NCBI RefSeq assembly: GCF_042684505.1
Contig: NZ_JBHULT010000010.1
Coordinates: 62,001 to 126,000 of the forward strand
DNA length: 64,000 bases
Source: Salinimicrobium flavum
GTDB lineage: Bacteria > Bacteroidota > Bacteroidia > Flavobacteriales > Flavobacteriaceae
Direction of reading: 5' to 3'
In this document: positions 27,987 through 36,483 of the stretch, one piece after another
Numbering within the stretch: position 1 is the stretch's first letter
Layout of the letters: every line of letters starts with the position of its first letter
The notes under the pieces: model-generated
Databases searched by the model: none
Seen by the model: the letters and a program-made list of their open reading frames with translations, nothing else
What the model was told of the DNA's origin: nothing
Program-made: the position numbers and the translations under genes

Positions 27987-28985
27987 ATGAGTACTAAAAT
28001 AGGAATAAATGGATTTGGACGCATTGGAAGGATTGCTTTACGTATTGCGTTAGAGAGAAATGATGTTGAAGTTGTAGCGGTTAATGACCTGCTGGAAGTA
28101 GAACACCTGGCTTACCTTTTCAAATATGATTCTGTTCACGGAAAATTTAACGGAGAAGTAGAAGTGAAAGATGGCCACCTGGTTATAAATGGAAAGACTA
28201 TTCGCGTAACTGCAGAAAGAAATCCGGCAGATCTAAAGTGGAATGATGTAGGTGCAGAGATGATTTTGGAATGTACCGGTTTCTTTACAGCTAAAGACAA
28301 GGCTGCAGACCATATTAAAGCCGGGGCTAAAAAAGTGCTTATTTCTGCACCATCCAAGGATGCTCCAATGTTTGTAATGGGGGTAAACCATAAAGATATT
28401 AAAGCAGAAGATAAGATCATTTCGAATGCATCCTGTACTACCAACTGTCTTGCTCCACTGGCGAAAGTGGTAAATGACGAATTTGGGATCGTAGAAGGAT
28501 TAATGACCACTATCCACGCAACAACAGCTACTCAATTGACTGTAGACGGACCTTCAAAAAAGGATTTTAGAGGAGGAAGAAGTGCTTTACTAAACATTAT
28601 ACCTGCCTCTACAGGAGCTGCTAAAGCTGTGGGGAAAGTAATTCCCGAATTAGATGGAAAGCTTACAGGAATGGCTTTTAGAGTTCCTACTGCCGATGTT
28701 TCTGTGGTTGACCTTACTGTGAGAACCGAAAAATCTGTTTCTTATGATCAAATCAAGGCAGCCTTTAAAAAAGCTTCCGAAGGGGATTACAAAGGTATTA
28801 TCTCTTATACTGAAGATGATGTGGTTTCCCAGGATTATGTATCAACTACCCATATTTGTAATTTTGACGCAGGTGCCGGGATTGCTCTGAATGATAATTT
28901 CTTTAAGTTAGTAGCCTGGTATGATAATGAATATGGTTTTTCTTCCAAACTAATAGAGTTGGCGGCATACACGGCAAAACTATAA
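27987..28985 (+). CDS. gapA: Type I glyceraldehyde-3-phosphate dehydrogenase
   Basis: This is a 332-residue GAPDH. It has the Rossmann motif GINGFGRIGR, an NDL stretch with Asp34 that favours NAD+ over NADP+, catalytic C150 in SNASCTTNC, and the C-terminal SWYDNE-like WYDNEYGFSSKL. It oxidises glyceraldehyde-3-phosphate to 1,3-bisphosphoglycerate. It is cotranscribed with pfkA and followed by a large-loop terminator (29009-29067). Confidence 0.97.
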   Translation: MSTKIGINGFGRIGRIALRIALERNDVEVVAVNDLLEVEHLAYLFKYDSVHGKFNGEVEVKDGHLVINGKTIRVTAERNPADLKWNDVGAEMILECTGFFTAKDKAADHIKAGAKKVLISAPSKDAPMFVMGVNHKDIKAEDKIISNASCTTNCLAPLAKVVNDEFGIVEGLMTTIHATTATQLTVDGPSKKDFRGGRSALLNIIPASTGAAKAVGKVIPELDGKLTGMAFRVPTADVSVVDLTVRTEKSVSYDQIKAAFKKASEGDYKGIISYTEDDVVSQDYVSTTHICNFDAGAGIALNDNFFKLVAWYDNEYGFSSKLIELAAYTAKL

Positions 28986-29008
28986 TTTTATAGATAAATA
29001 ATTGATTG

Positions 29009-29067
29009 AAAAGGCTGTTTTATGAACATATTTTAAAAAGTATGGCATTTAAAACAGCCTTTTTTAC
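29009..29067 (+). terminator. Terminator after gapA
   Basis: A 14-bp perfect stem, AAAAGGCTGTTTTA (29009-29022) with TAAAACAGCCTTTT (29050-29063), closes a 27-nt loop and is followed by T residues. Confidence 0.8.
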
Positions 29068-29084
29068 TTAAAAGAAATTAAAAG

Positions 29085-29948
29085 ATGATATTAATTGCCG
29101 ATGGTGGCTCTACCAAATGCGACTGGATCTTATTGGATTCTAAAGGTGAGCAATTACTAAAAACGCGTACCAAAGGATTGAATCCAGCAGTTTTTAAGAC
29201 TGAAGTCCTCCTTGAACGTCTTGATGAAAACGAAGATCTTCAAAAGGTGCGTTCACAGGTGGAAAGGGTGCATTTTTATGGTGCAGGTTGTGGTACCCCT
29301 AAACCTACAGCCATGTTACAGAAACTTCTGTCAGGCTGGTTTTCAAATGCCACAGAAGTACTGGTTCAGGAAGACATGGTTGCCGCCGTATATGCGGTGA
29401 CAGATAAACCGGGGATAGTTTGTATTCTCGGCACCGGTTCAAATTCCTGCTATTATGACGGGAAAACCATTAGAACTGCAGTTGATTCCCTTGGATATAT
29501 CCTCATGGATGAAGCCAGTGGTAATTACTTCGGAAAAAGACTTATCAGGGATTATTACTATAAGAAAATGCCTAAATCCCTGGCCGATAAATTTGAAAAG
29601 GAGTATGATCTTTCTTCAGATACTATTAAAGAGAACATATACAAGAAGGATAGTCCAAATACTTACCTTGCCCAGTTCGCAGAGTTTATTTTTAAAAATG
29701 AGCGTAACGGGTATTTCTACCAGTTGATAGCTGAAGGAATGCAAAACTTTATTGAACACCGGGTTTTGTGCTTTAAGGAAGCTCAAAATGTGCCAATACA
29801 CTTCGTGGGGTCTATTGCTTATTTTTCTCAGGACATCATAAAAGATGCATTACAACCCTATCGTCTTGAGGCCGGAAATTTTGTGCAACGTCCTATAGAT
29901 GGTATACTTGATTACTACCGCAAAAATGTGTTAAAGACACAGCAGTAA
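29085..29948 (+). CDS. BadF/BadG/BcrA-type sugar kinase (putative N-acetylglucosamine kinase)
   Basis: This 287-residue protein of the ASKHA ATPase superfamily starts with the phosphate-1 loop ILIADGGSTKCDWIL. It has the adenosine-side motif ILGTGSNSCYYDG and a glycine-rich segment near HFVGSIAYFSQDII. Flavobacterial relatives are annotated as N-acetylglucosamine kinases; GlcNAc or glucosamine phosphorylation is the best guess. Because its neighbours make free glucose (maltose phosphorylase, GH31), a role as glucose kinase is an alternative that the sequence cannot settle. It sits 17 nt after the gapA terminator region. Confidence 0.75.
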   Translation: MILIADGGSTKCDWILLDSKGEQLLKTRTKGLNPAVFKTEVLLERLDENEDLQKVRSQVERVHFYGAGCGTPKPTAMLQKLLSGWFSNATEVLVQEDMVAAVYAVTDKPGIVCILGTGSNSCYYDGKTIRTAVDSLGYILMDEASGNYFGKRLIRDYYYKKMPKSLADKFEKEYDLSSDTIKENIYKKDSPNTYLAQFAEFIFKNERNGYFYQLIAEGMQNFIEHRVLCFKEAQNVPIHFVGSIAYFSQDIIKDALQPYRLEAGNFVQRPIDGILDYYRKNVLKTQQ

Positions 29949-29993
29949 AATTCTTTATCCAAAATTTTACTACATTTAAAAAAACATTTTTAA

Positions 29994-31532
29994 ATGCTGG
30001 TAAAGGTCTTCGGAAGTGCTGTATTTGGCGTAGAAGCCACTACTATTACGGTAGAGGTGAATGTTGATTCAGGTATTGGCTACCACCTGGTTGGCCTTCC
30101 GGATATCGCGGTAAAAGAAAGCAGTTTCCGGATTGCGGCCGCTTTGAAAAATGTTGGCCGCAGCTTTCCGGGGAAAAAGATTACCGTGAATATGGCACCT
30201 GCCGATCTTCGCAAAGAAGGTTCGGCTTATGATCTTACCTTCGCTATGGGAATTCTTATAGCTTCGGGACAGATCCAGGCAGAAAATATCGGGGATTATA
30301 TAATCATGGGGGAACTCTCCCTTGACGGGAGCTTACAGCCCATAAAAGGAGCCCTTCCTATTGCCATTAAAGCAAAACAGGAAGGTTTCAAAGGATTTAT
30401 ACTCCCAAAACAAAATGTCAAAGAAGCGGCTATAGTTAGCGGTCTTGATGTCTACGGAATTGAGAACATTGAAGAGATAATCGGGTTTTTTGATGAAGGG
30501 GAGGAGCTGGAGAAAACAGTCATAGATACCCGGCAGGAGTTCTATTCTGAACTTGAAAATCCTGAACATGATTTTGCAGATGTCAAGGGCCAGGAATCTA
30601 TTAAACGCTGCATGGAGATCGCTGCAGCCGGAGGACATAATATAATTCTTATAGGCCCTCCGGGAGCGGGAAAGACCATGTTGGCTAAACGATTGCCCAG
30701 TATCCTTCCGCCCATGACCTTGCATGAAGCGCTTGAAACCACCAAGATCCATTCGGTGGTGGGAAGGGTGAAAGAAAATGTTGGCCTTATGGCGCACCGG
30801 CCCTTTAGAAGTCCGCACCATACTATTTCAGACGTCGCCCTGGTTGGCGGCGGGGCTTATCCGCAACCCGGGGAAATATCACTGTCACATAACGGGGTAC
30901 TGTTTCTGGATGAACTTCCTGAATTCAAAAGAAGCGTACTTGAGGTGATGCGTCAGCCCCTGGAAGACCGGGAGGTCACCATTTCACGAGCAAAATTTAC
31001 CGTTACCTATCCCTCCAGCTTTATGTTGGTGGCAAGCATGAACCCAAGTCCCAGCGGATTTTTCAATGATCCTTCGTCTCCATCTACCTCCTCGCAGTTT
31101 GAAATGCAACGGTACATGAGCAAAATTAGCGGACCGTTACTGGACAGGATCGATATACATATAGAAGTTACTCCAGTGCCTTTTGAGAAACTCAGCGAAG
31201 AACGAAAGGGAGAGAGCAGTGTGGAAATAAGAAAAAGAGTGACAGCCGCAAGGGAGAGACAGACCCGGAGATTCAATGATAATGATAATGTTCATTATAA
31301 TGCCCAGATGAGTGTACGTCAAATTCGTGAACATTGTGCTCTTGATGAAAGTTCCAAACAGCTATTAAAGACCGCTATGGAAAAACTTAATTTGTCTGCC
31401 CGGGCCTATGACCGCATTTTAAAAGTTTCACGTACTATTGCAGATCTTGAGGAATCAGAGAATATTAATGGAGCCCACATCAGTGAAGCCATTCAATACA
31501 GAAGCCTGGACCGGGAAGGATGGCTGGGCTAG
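29994..31532 (+). CDS. comM: YifB/ComM-type Mg-chelatase-like AAA+ ATPase
   Basis: This 512-residue protein has the ComM/YifB plan: an N-terminal ChlI-like domain (about 15-140, with VEVNVDSGIGYHLVGLPD), an AAA+ core with Walker A GPPGAGKTML and Walker B LFLDELPEF, and a C-terminal Mg_chelatase_C domain (SARAYDRILKVSRTIADLE). ComM helicases promote branch migration during natural transformation and recombination in other bacteria; in this lineage the role is inferred. An AT-rich inverted repeat (GTAAAATT 29945-29952, AATTTTAC 29963-29970) overlaps the end of the preceding gene. Confidence 0.94.
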   Translation: MLVKVFGSAVFGVEATTITVEVNVDSGIGYHLVGLPDIAVKESSFRIAAALKNVGRSFPGKKITVNMAPADLRKEGSAYDLTFAMGILIASGQIQAENIGDYIIMGELSLDGSLQPIKGALPIAIKAKQEGFKGFILPKQNVKEAAIVSGLDVYGIENIEEIIGFFDEGEELEKTVIDTRQEFYSELENPEHDFADVKGQESIKRCMEIAAAGGHNIILIGPPGAGKTMLAKRLPSILPPMTLHEALETTKIHSVVGRVKENVGLMAHRPFRSPHHTISDVALVGGGAYPQPGEISLSHNGVLFLDELPEFKRSVLEVMRQPLEDREVTISRAKFTVTYPSSFMLVASMNPSPSGFFNDPSSPSTSSQFEMQRYMSKISGPLLDRIDIHIEVTPVPFEKLSEERKGESSVEIRKRVTAARERQTRRFNDNDNVHYNAQMSVRQIREHCALDESSKQLLKTAMEKLNLSARAYDRILKVSRTIADLEESENINGAHISEAIQYRSLDREGWLG

Positions 31533-31551
31533 AATATAAAAACCTACTTAA

Positions 31552-32706
31552 ATGAAAAAAATAGTGATCGTTCTTGCCGCGATGGCATTGGTCAATTGTA
31601 AAGGGAATGATGAAGACTCTAATGACCTAAGGGAAGTACAACAGGATACTACCCTTGGTGATAAGGCTTCTGCTCTCCTGGAGGAGAATAAGCCTGTACA
31701 GTTAACGTTGGATCAGGCAAATACCCTGGCTCAACTTCCTTTGGATTGTATCAACGTGGAATATCCCAATAAACTAAATCAAACTTTGGCTAATGCCGAT
31801 GAAATTGGTGAACCTAAAGAATTGCATCCGGCCTTTTACGGCTGCTTTGACTGGCATTCTTCTGTGCACGGCCACTGGGCTCTTGTAAGTTTGCTTAAAC
31901 AATTCCCCGATCTTAAAAAGGCTGAGGAGATAAGGAATAAGCTTAAGGCATCTCTTTCCCCGGAAAATATACAGGGTGAAGTGTCCTATTTCAGCAATGA
32001 ACAGGAGGATTCCTATGAACGCACCTACGGATGGGCCTGGCTCCTCAAACTGGCAGAGGAGCTCCATACCTGGGATGATCCTCTGGCAAGGGAGCTGGAA
32101 GGTAATTTGCAGCCTCTTACTGCTTTGATCACAGTTAAGTTCAAAGAGTTTCTTCCCAAACTGGTCTATCCTATCAGGGTTGGGGAGCATAACAACACTG
32201 CTTTTGCTCTTGCTTTAGCCCATGATTATGCAGAAGCTACCGAAAGTGAAGAGTTGAAATTATTGATAGAGAAAAGAGCCAGGGATTATTATATAAACGA
32301 TGATGATTGTCCTTTAAGCTGGGAACCAGGCGGATTTGATTTTCTCTCGCCTTGTTTTTCGGAAATTGATATCATGAGACGAATACTGCCTGAAAATGCC
32401 TTCCGTCTCTGGATGGAGGATTTTATGCCACAGTTGAAAAACAAAGATTTCACAATGGAAGTTGCCGAAGTCTCAGACAGGACAGATGGTAAGCTGGTGC
32501 ACCTGGATGGTCTCAACTTCAGCAGGGCATGGGTCCTGCACGGTCTGGCCCGGCAATATCCCAAACGATACGGGCATTTAAAAGCCGTTGCGGACAGTCA
32601 TCTTTCCTATTCCTTTCCCAACCTGGTGGGAGATACCTATGAAGGTGGCCACTGGTTGGGAACCTTTGCTTTGTATGCTTTACAGGCAGGATTCGGGAAG
32701 AAGTGA
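31552..32706 (+). CDS. DUF2891 family lipoprotein
   Basis: This 384-residue protein of unknown function belongs to the DUF2891 family, recognisable by HPAFYGCFDWHSSVHGHWALV near residue 95 and the late DFLSPCFSEIDIMRR. The predicted (alpha/alpha)-barrel fold is reminiscent of glycan-processing epimerases. The first 17 residues look like a lipoprotein signal (LVNCKGNDED), so this copy is probably exported. It lies 19 nt after comM and its stop overlaps the start of the Nramp-like gene by 4 nt, so it is tied to the 5-oxoproline genes downstream. I cannot assign a reaction. Confidence 0.8.
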   Translation: MKKIVIVLAAMALVNCKGNDEDSNDLREVQQDTTLGDKASALLEENKPVQLTLDQANTLAQLPLDCINVEYPNKLNQTLANADEIGEPKELHPAFYGCFDWHSSVHGHWALVSLLKQFPDLKKAEEIRNKLKASLSPENIQGEVSYFSNEQEDSYERTYGWAWLLKLAEELHTWDDPLARELEGNLQPLTALITVKFKEFLPKLVYPIRVGEHNNTAFALALAHDYAEATESEELKLLIEKRARDYYINDDDCPLSWEPGGFDFLSPCFSEIDIMRRILPENAFRLWMEDFMPQLKNKDFTMEVAEVSDRTDGKLVHLDGLNFSRAWVLHGLARQYPKRYGHLKAVADSHLSYSFPNLVGDTYEGGHWLGTFALYALQAGFGKK

Positions 32707-33926
32707 GAAACTGGCTAAAGAATACCGGTCCGGGGATCCTGGTTTCGGCAGCTTTCATAGGACCAGGTACTGTCACTGTTTGCACCCTGGCGGGAGTTAA
32801 TTTTGGGTTCACCCTTCTTTGGGCTCTTTTGCTTTCTATTGTAGCTTGCATTGTACTGCAGGAAATGGCTGCCCGGCTGGGTATCATTACCCAAAAAGGT
32901 CTTAGTGAAGCCATACGGGACGAAATAAAGAATCCTCTCTTCAAATATCTTGCGATTGTCCTTATTTTTGCTGCCATAGTTATTGGGAATGCCGCCTACG
33001 AAGCCGGGAATATAACCGGGGCGGTCCTGGGAATTTCAGCAATTATCCCGCCCTATGTAATAGAGGGTGGTTTCTTTTCTCTCGATCTTTGGAGTTTGTT
33101 TATTGGGCTGGTAGCGTTTGGGTTACTCGCAACAGGGAATTATAAAGTGCTGGAAAGGGTTTTTATCGGCCTTGTTCTTATAATGAGTATTTCTTTTGTG
33201 GTCACTGCGATTCTTACCCGTCCCGATATTTCTCAACTTTTAAAAGGACTTTTCCTCCCTCAAAGTGGATCTGCCGGTATATTGACGATCATGGCTCTTA
33301 TAGGTACCACAGTGGTACCATATAACCTGTTCCTGCATGCATCCCTGGTAGGGGAAAAGTGGAAAGGAAAGGAATATTTGGGAGTAGCCAGAAAAGAGCT
33401 GGTCTGGGCCATTCTTTTAGGAGGCGTGGTGTCAATGAGTATCATTATTACTGCTGCTGCCTCTGGAGTGACCAATGTTACTACCGCGGCAGATCTTGCG
33501 GTTGGACTTAAACCTTTATTCGGGGAGTTTGCTACCTGGTTTATAGCCATTGGTCTTTTTGCAGCCGGGATTACCTCTTCCATTACCGCCCCTCTGGCTG
33601 CGGCTTATGTTGTCAAGGGTTGTTTAGGTTGGAAAAAAGGCTTAAATTCAATAAAGTTCAAAATGGTTTGGGCTACGATCCTGTTCCTGGGAATGTTCTT
33701 TTCCTCCCTCGGGTTTCGGCCTGTACAGCTCATCCAGTTCGCGCAGGTTGCGAATGGCATATTGTTGCCGGTGGTGGCGATCTTTTTATTCTGGATCGTG
33801 AACCGGGTCACGGTGATGGGGGAATACAAGAATTCAGGCCTTCAGAATATCATTGGGATCCTGATAATTGGGATCACCATATTTCTGGGAGCCAAATCTA
33901 TTTTCAGCGTTCTGGGAGGTTTATAA
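32703..33926 (+). CDS. Nramp-family membrane transporter lacking the metal-binding motif
   Basis: This 407-residue inner-membrane protein has about 11 TM segments and the Nramp (LeuT-like) fold, but every metal ligand is changed. The TM1 motif DPGN is GPGT (G20-T23), and in TM6 the A-x-x-M-P-H pattern is T202-T-V-V205-P-Y207. Canonical Mn/Fe transport is therefore unlikely. The start is GTG at 32703, overlapping the DUF2891 stop (GTGA). pxpA begins 9 nt after its stop. In Bacillus subtilis an Nramp-type gene, ycsG, likewise neighbours the pxpABC homologs (ycsF-kipI-kipA). I infer uptake of 5-oxoproline or a related compound; this is not shown by sequence. Confidence 0.82.
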   Translation: MRNWLKNTGPGILVSAAFIGPGTVTVCTLAGVNFGFTLLWALLLSIVACIVLQEMAARLGIITQKGLSEAIRDEIKNPLFKYLAIVLIFAAIVIGNAAYEAGNITGAVLGISAIIPPYVIEGGFFSLDLWSLFIGLVAFGLLATGNYKVLERVFIGLVLIMSISFVVTAILTRPDISQLLKGLFLPQSGSAGILTIMALIGTTVVPYNLFLHASLVGEKWKGKEYLGVARKELVWAILLGGVVSMSIIITAAASGVTNVTTAADLAVGLKPLFGEFATWFIAIGLFAAGITSSITAPLAAAYVVKGCLGWKKGLNSIKFKMVWATILFLGMFFSSLGFRPVQLIQFAQVANGILLPVVAIFLFWIVNRVTVMGEYKNSGLQNIIGILIIGITIFLGAKSIFSVLGGL

Positions 33927-33935
33927 AAAATTATT

Positions 33936-34676
33936 ATGAGAAAGATCCATATCAACTGTGACCTTGGAGAAGGCGGGGAATTTGACCGTCAGTTAATGCC
34001 GCTTATCTCTGCCTGTAATATCGCCTGTGGGGGCCATGCAGGCACCCTGGAGAGCATGCATATGACTGCAGTCCTTGCTATGGAACACGGAGTGCAGATT
34101 GGAGCACATCCCTCTTATCCCGATAAAGAGAACTTCGGAAGGGAAACTCTTGAAATCGAACCCGATAAACTACAGCGTTCCCTGGTAGCGCAAATCCTTA
34201 GCCTGAAGCAGATCACTGAAGCTGAAGGAGCAAAGCTTGTCCACGTCAAACCTCACGGGGCTTTGTACAACGATGCCCAAAAGAATGAAACCATTGCAGA
34301 GGCAATAGTAAATTCAATTCTTGAATTTGAAGAACCATTTGCTCTATATGCTCCCGAAAATTCAATACTAACCGGGATTGCAAAAGGAAGAATCAAGGTG
34401 GTTTATGAAGCCTTTGCGGACCGGAATTATAACCCTGACGGGAGTCTTGTTGAAAGGAAAAATCCGCATGCTTTGATCACCAAAAAAGAACAGGTGCTTG
34501 AGCATCTTTTATCCATGGTTTCTGAGCAAAAGATCACCTGTTTGAACGGGAAGAAAATTGATTGTAATGCGACTACTTTTTGCCTCCACAGCGACACTCC
34601 AAATGCAGTTGAAATTCTCACTTATCTTCACCGGGAATTGCCTAAACATGGTATAGAGATTAACCAAAATTTATGA
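33936..34676 (+). CDS. pxpA: 5-oxoprolinase subunit A (LamB/YcsF family)
   Basis: This 246-residue LamB/YcsF protein has the signature INCDLGEGGEFD followed by SACNIACGGHAG and later HVKPHGALYND. Together with PxpB and PxpC it forms the ATP-dependent 5-oxoprolinase that opens pyroglutamate to glutamate in the cytoplasm, repairing or using a spontaneous product of glutamine. Its stop overlaps the pxpB start by 4 nt (ATGA). The gene order Nramp-like, pxpA, pxpB, pxpC is compact, consistent with a single transcript from DUF2891 or comM onward. Confidence 0.94.
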   Translation: MRKIHINCDLGEGGEFDRQLMPLISACNIACGGHAGTLESMHMTAVLAMEHGVQIGAHPSYPDKENFGRETLEIEPDKLQRSLVAQILSLKQITEAEGAKLVHVKPHGALYNDAQKNETIAEAIVNSILEFEEPFALYAPENSILTGIAKGRIKVVYEAFADRNYNPDGSLVERKNPHALITKKEQVLEHLLSMVSEQKITCLNGKKIDCNATTFCLHSDTPNAVEILTYLHRELPKHGIEINQNL

Positions 34677-35404
34677 AGGATTTTCCAGAGATAAAATTAA
34701 TGGGGGAGAAGGCGATCCTTATAGAATTCGAGGAGGTGATCAATGAAGATTTACTGGAAAAGATCCTTGGTTACAAAAAATTCCTGCAGGAAAAATTATT
34801 TAAAGAAAAGGTTGAGGTAATCAACACATATAATTCATTAGCAGTTGTTTACAATTCACCTATAGAAGATGTCTATGGAGAGGTTTCAAGGGTGAAAAAG
34901 CTTTTGGAAGTGGCTAATATAGCTAATAATATTGAAAAGAGTTTATTCCATATTCCCGTGTGTTATGAATCTGATTTTGCACCAGATTTCCAATATGTTT
35001 CCGCTCAAAAAAACCTTTCCGGAAAACAGATTATTGAACTTCATTCTGCTCCCGTTTATACTGTTTTTTTTATAGGGTTCTTACCCGGATTCCTGTACCT
35101 TGGGGGACTTGATAAAAACCTCCATATTTCCCGAAAAGAGCAACCTCGTTTAGAGGTTCAAAAAGGCTCTGTGGGAATAGGTGAAAATCAGACCGGGATC
35201 TATCCGCAATCAAGCCCTGGAGGATGGCAAATAATAGGAAATTCCCCGGTGCCTCTTTTTGATAAAAACCGGTTACCGCCCTGTGAGATTTCAGCAGGAG
35301 ATAAGATCAAGTTCTATCCGGTTTCCGGGCAGGAACATATGCAGATCACTGAAGAAGTAGCTGCAGAAACTTTCCGTTTCAAAAAAGAGATCTATGAAGG
35401 CTGA
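34673..35404 (+). CDS. pxpB: 5-oxoprolinase subunit B (KipI-like)
   Basis: This 243-residue protein of the KipI/allophanate-hydrolase-subunit-1 family has the diagnostic HIPVCYESDFAPD and IGFLPGFLYLGGL segments in its C-terminal cyclophilin-like domain. Its partner PxpC starts 11 nt before its stop. KipI was first described in B. subtilis as an inhibitor of the sporulation kinase KinA; the present context (pxpA and pxpC) points to 5-oxoprolinase. Confidence 0.94.
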   Translation: MKDFPEIKLMGEKAILIEFEEVINEDLLEKILGYKKFLQEKLFKEKVEVINTYNSLAVVYNSPIEDVYGEVSRVKKLLEVANIANNIEKSLFHIPVCYESDFAPDFQYVSAQKNLSGKQIIELHSAPVYTVFFIGFLPGFLYLGGLDKNLHISRKEQPRLEVQKGSVGIGENQTGIYPQSSPGGWQIIGNSPVPLFDKNRLPPCEISAGDKIKFYPVSGQEHMQITEEVAAETFRFKKEIYEG

Positions 35405-36251
35405 AGCAGTAATATTGCAACCCGGATTGTTTTCGACAATCCAGGATTCGGGAAGGAGAGGGTTAATGCAGTATGGAGTTCCTTTGAGCGGCCCTATGGA
35501 TACCTATGCAGCGGGAATGGCAAATCTACTATTACAGAACCCACCCGGGACAGCTATATTGGAGATAACTTTGCTGGGGCCTAAATTAAGATTTACAGGA
35601 GCAACAAGTATAGTGATTACCGGAGCACAACTTTCGCCACATTTGAACGGAGAGCCTTTAGAAAACAACAAAGCTTACCATCTCTCGGGAGGTGAGCTCC
35701 TTTCTTTCGGGAAAAGATTGACCGGCTGTAGAGCTTATTTGGCTGTAAAAGGCGGCTTCAGAACTGAAAAGGTACTGGACAGTAGAAGTTGGTATTCGGT
35801 ATGCACCCGGTACGAAAAACTCATTAAAGGAATCGGTCTTGAGTACCGGTCCTCTATGGAAACTCTACCGGAACACCATTCCGGTGTTAGGTTTGACAAT
35901 TATCTATCGGCTGAAATAGTGGAAACCTTCAAAGGTCCCGAATACGATTGCCTTTCAGAAGCAGAAAAAAAGAACCTTCATGAAAGGGTTTTTTCCGTAG
36001 ACAGAAACAACAACAGGATGGGAATACAGTTACAGGAATCCATTGAAAATTCCCTCAAACCCATTTTGACGGGCCCGGTTCTTCCGGGGACAGTACAGCT
36101 GCCGCCCTCCGGGAAACCTATTGTTCTTATGCGAGACTGTCAAACCACGGGAGGGTACCCGAGAATTCTGCAATTAAGTGAAAAAGGGATCAATAAACTG
36201 ACACAGAAAATTGCGGGAGATCGTTTTCGGTTTAAAATTCTTGACAGGTAA
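35394..36251 (+). CDS. pxpC: 5-oxoprolinase subunit C (KipA/biotin-dependent carboxyltransferase-like)
   Basis: This 285-residue protein of the KipA/allophanate-hydrolase-subunit-2 family shows QDSGRRGLMQYGVPLSGPMD near the N terminus and CQTTGGYPRI near the C terminus. It is somewhat shorter than typical members (about 310-330 residues). Despite database names mentioning biotin-dependent carboxyltransferases, no biotin site is visible. It overlaps pxpB by 11 nt and ends the operon; a 232-nt AT-rich gap follows with no further gene. Confidence 0.93.
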   Translation: MKAEAVILQPGLFSTIQDSGRRGLMQYGVPLSGPMDTYAAGMANLLLQNPPGTAILEITLLGPKLRFTGATSIVITGAQLSPHLNGEPLENNKAYHLSGGELLSFGKRLTGCRAYLAVKGGFRTEKVLDSRSWYSVCTRYEKLIKGIGLEYRSSMETLPEHHSGVRFDNYLSAEIVETFKGPEYDCLSEAEKKNLHERVFSVDRNNNRMGIQLQESIENSLKPILTGPVLPGTVQLPPSGKPIVLMRDCQTTGGYPRILQLSEKGINKLTQKIAGDRFRFKILDR

Positions 36252-36466
36252 ACAAACAGAAGGTGCCATCTTTCTGAAGACTCAACTTCCCCTACATTAT
36301 CAAGTCTTAGAAATTTGACACCCGTTAACAAAATTTATCCTCTCTAATTTACGAAATATCAAGAGTTTATAACTGTTAATTTTGATTAATTAATCTTTAA
36401 AGTTTATAAAGGTTATGTAGTATTTGTCAGAACAGTTTTATATTTTAAAGAGACCTGATAAAGCGA

Positions 36467-36474
36467 TAACTTTG
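36467..36474 (+). promoter_or_regulatory. -7-like box TAACTTTG before the GNAT-nitrilase gene
   Basis: TAACTTTG fits TAnnTTTG exactly but lacks a properly spaced TTG and lies only 9 nt before the TTG start at 36484. The rest of the 36252-36483 gap is AT-rich and shows nothing else I can name. Confidence 0.3.
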
Positions 36475-36483
36475 TAAAAAAAA

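Noticed and set aside
29945..29970. Terminator between the sugar kinase and comM genes
   Set aside because: GTAAAATT/AATTTTAC is an inverted repeat, but AT-only arms give little stability and the repeat overlaps the stop codon, so I did not call a terminator.
32703..33926. Ordinary manganese/iron Nramp (MntH)
   Set aside because: The DPGN and A-x-x-M-P-H ligand positions are all replaced, so an MntH label would be misleading.
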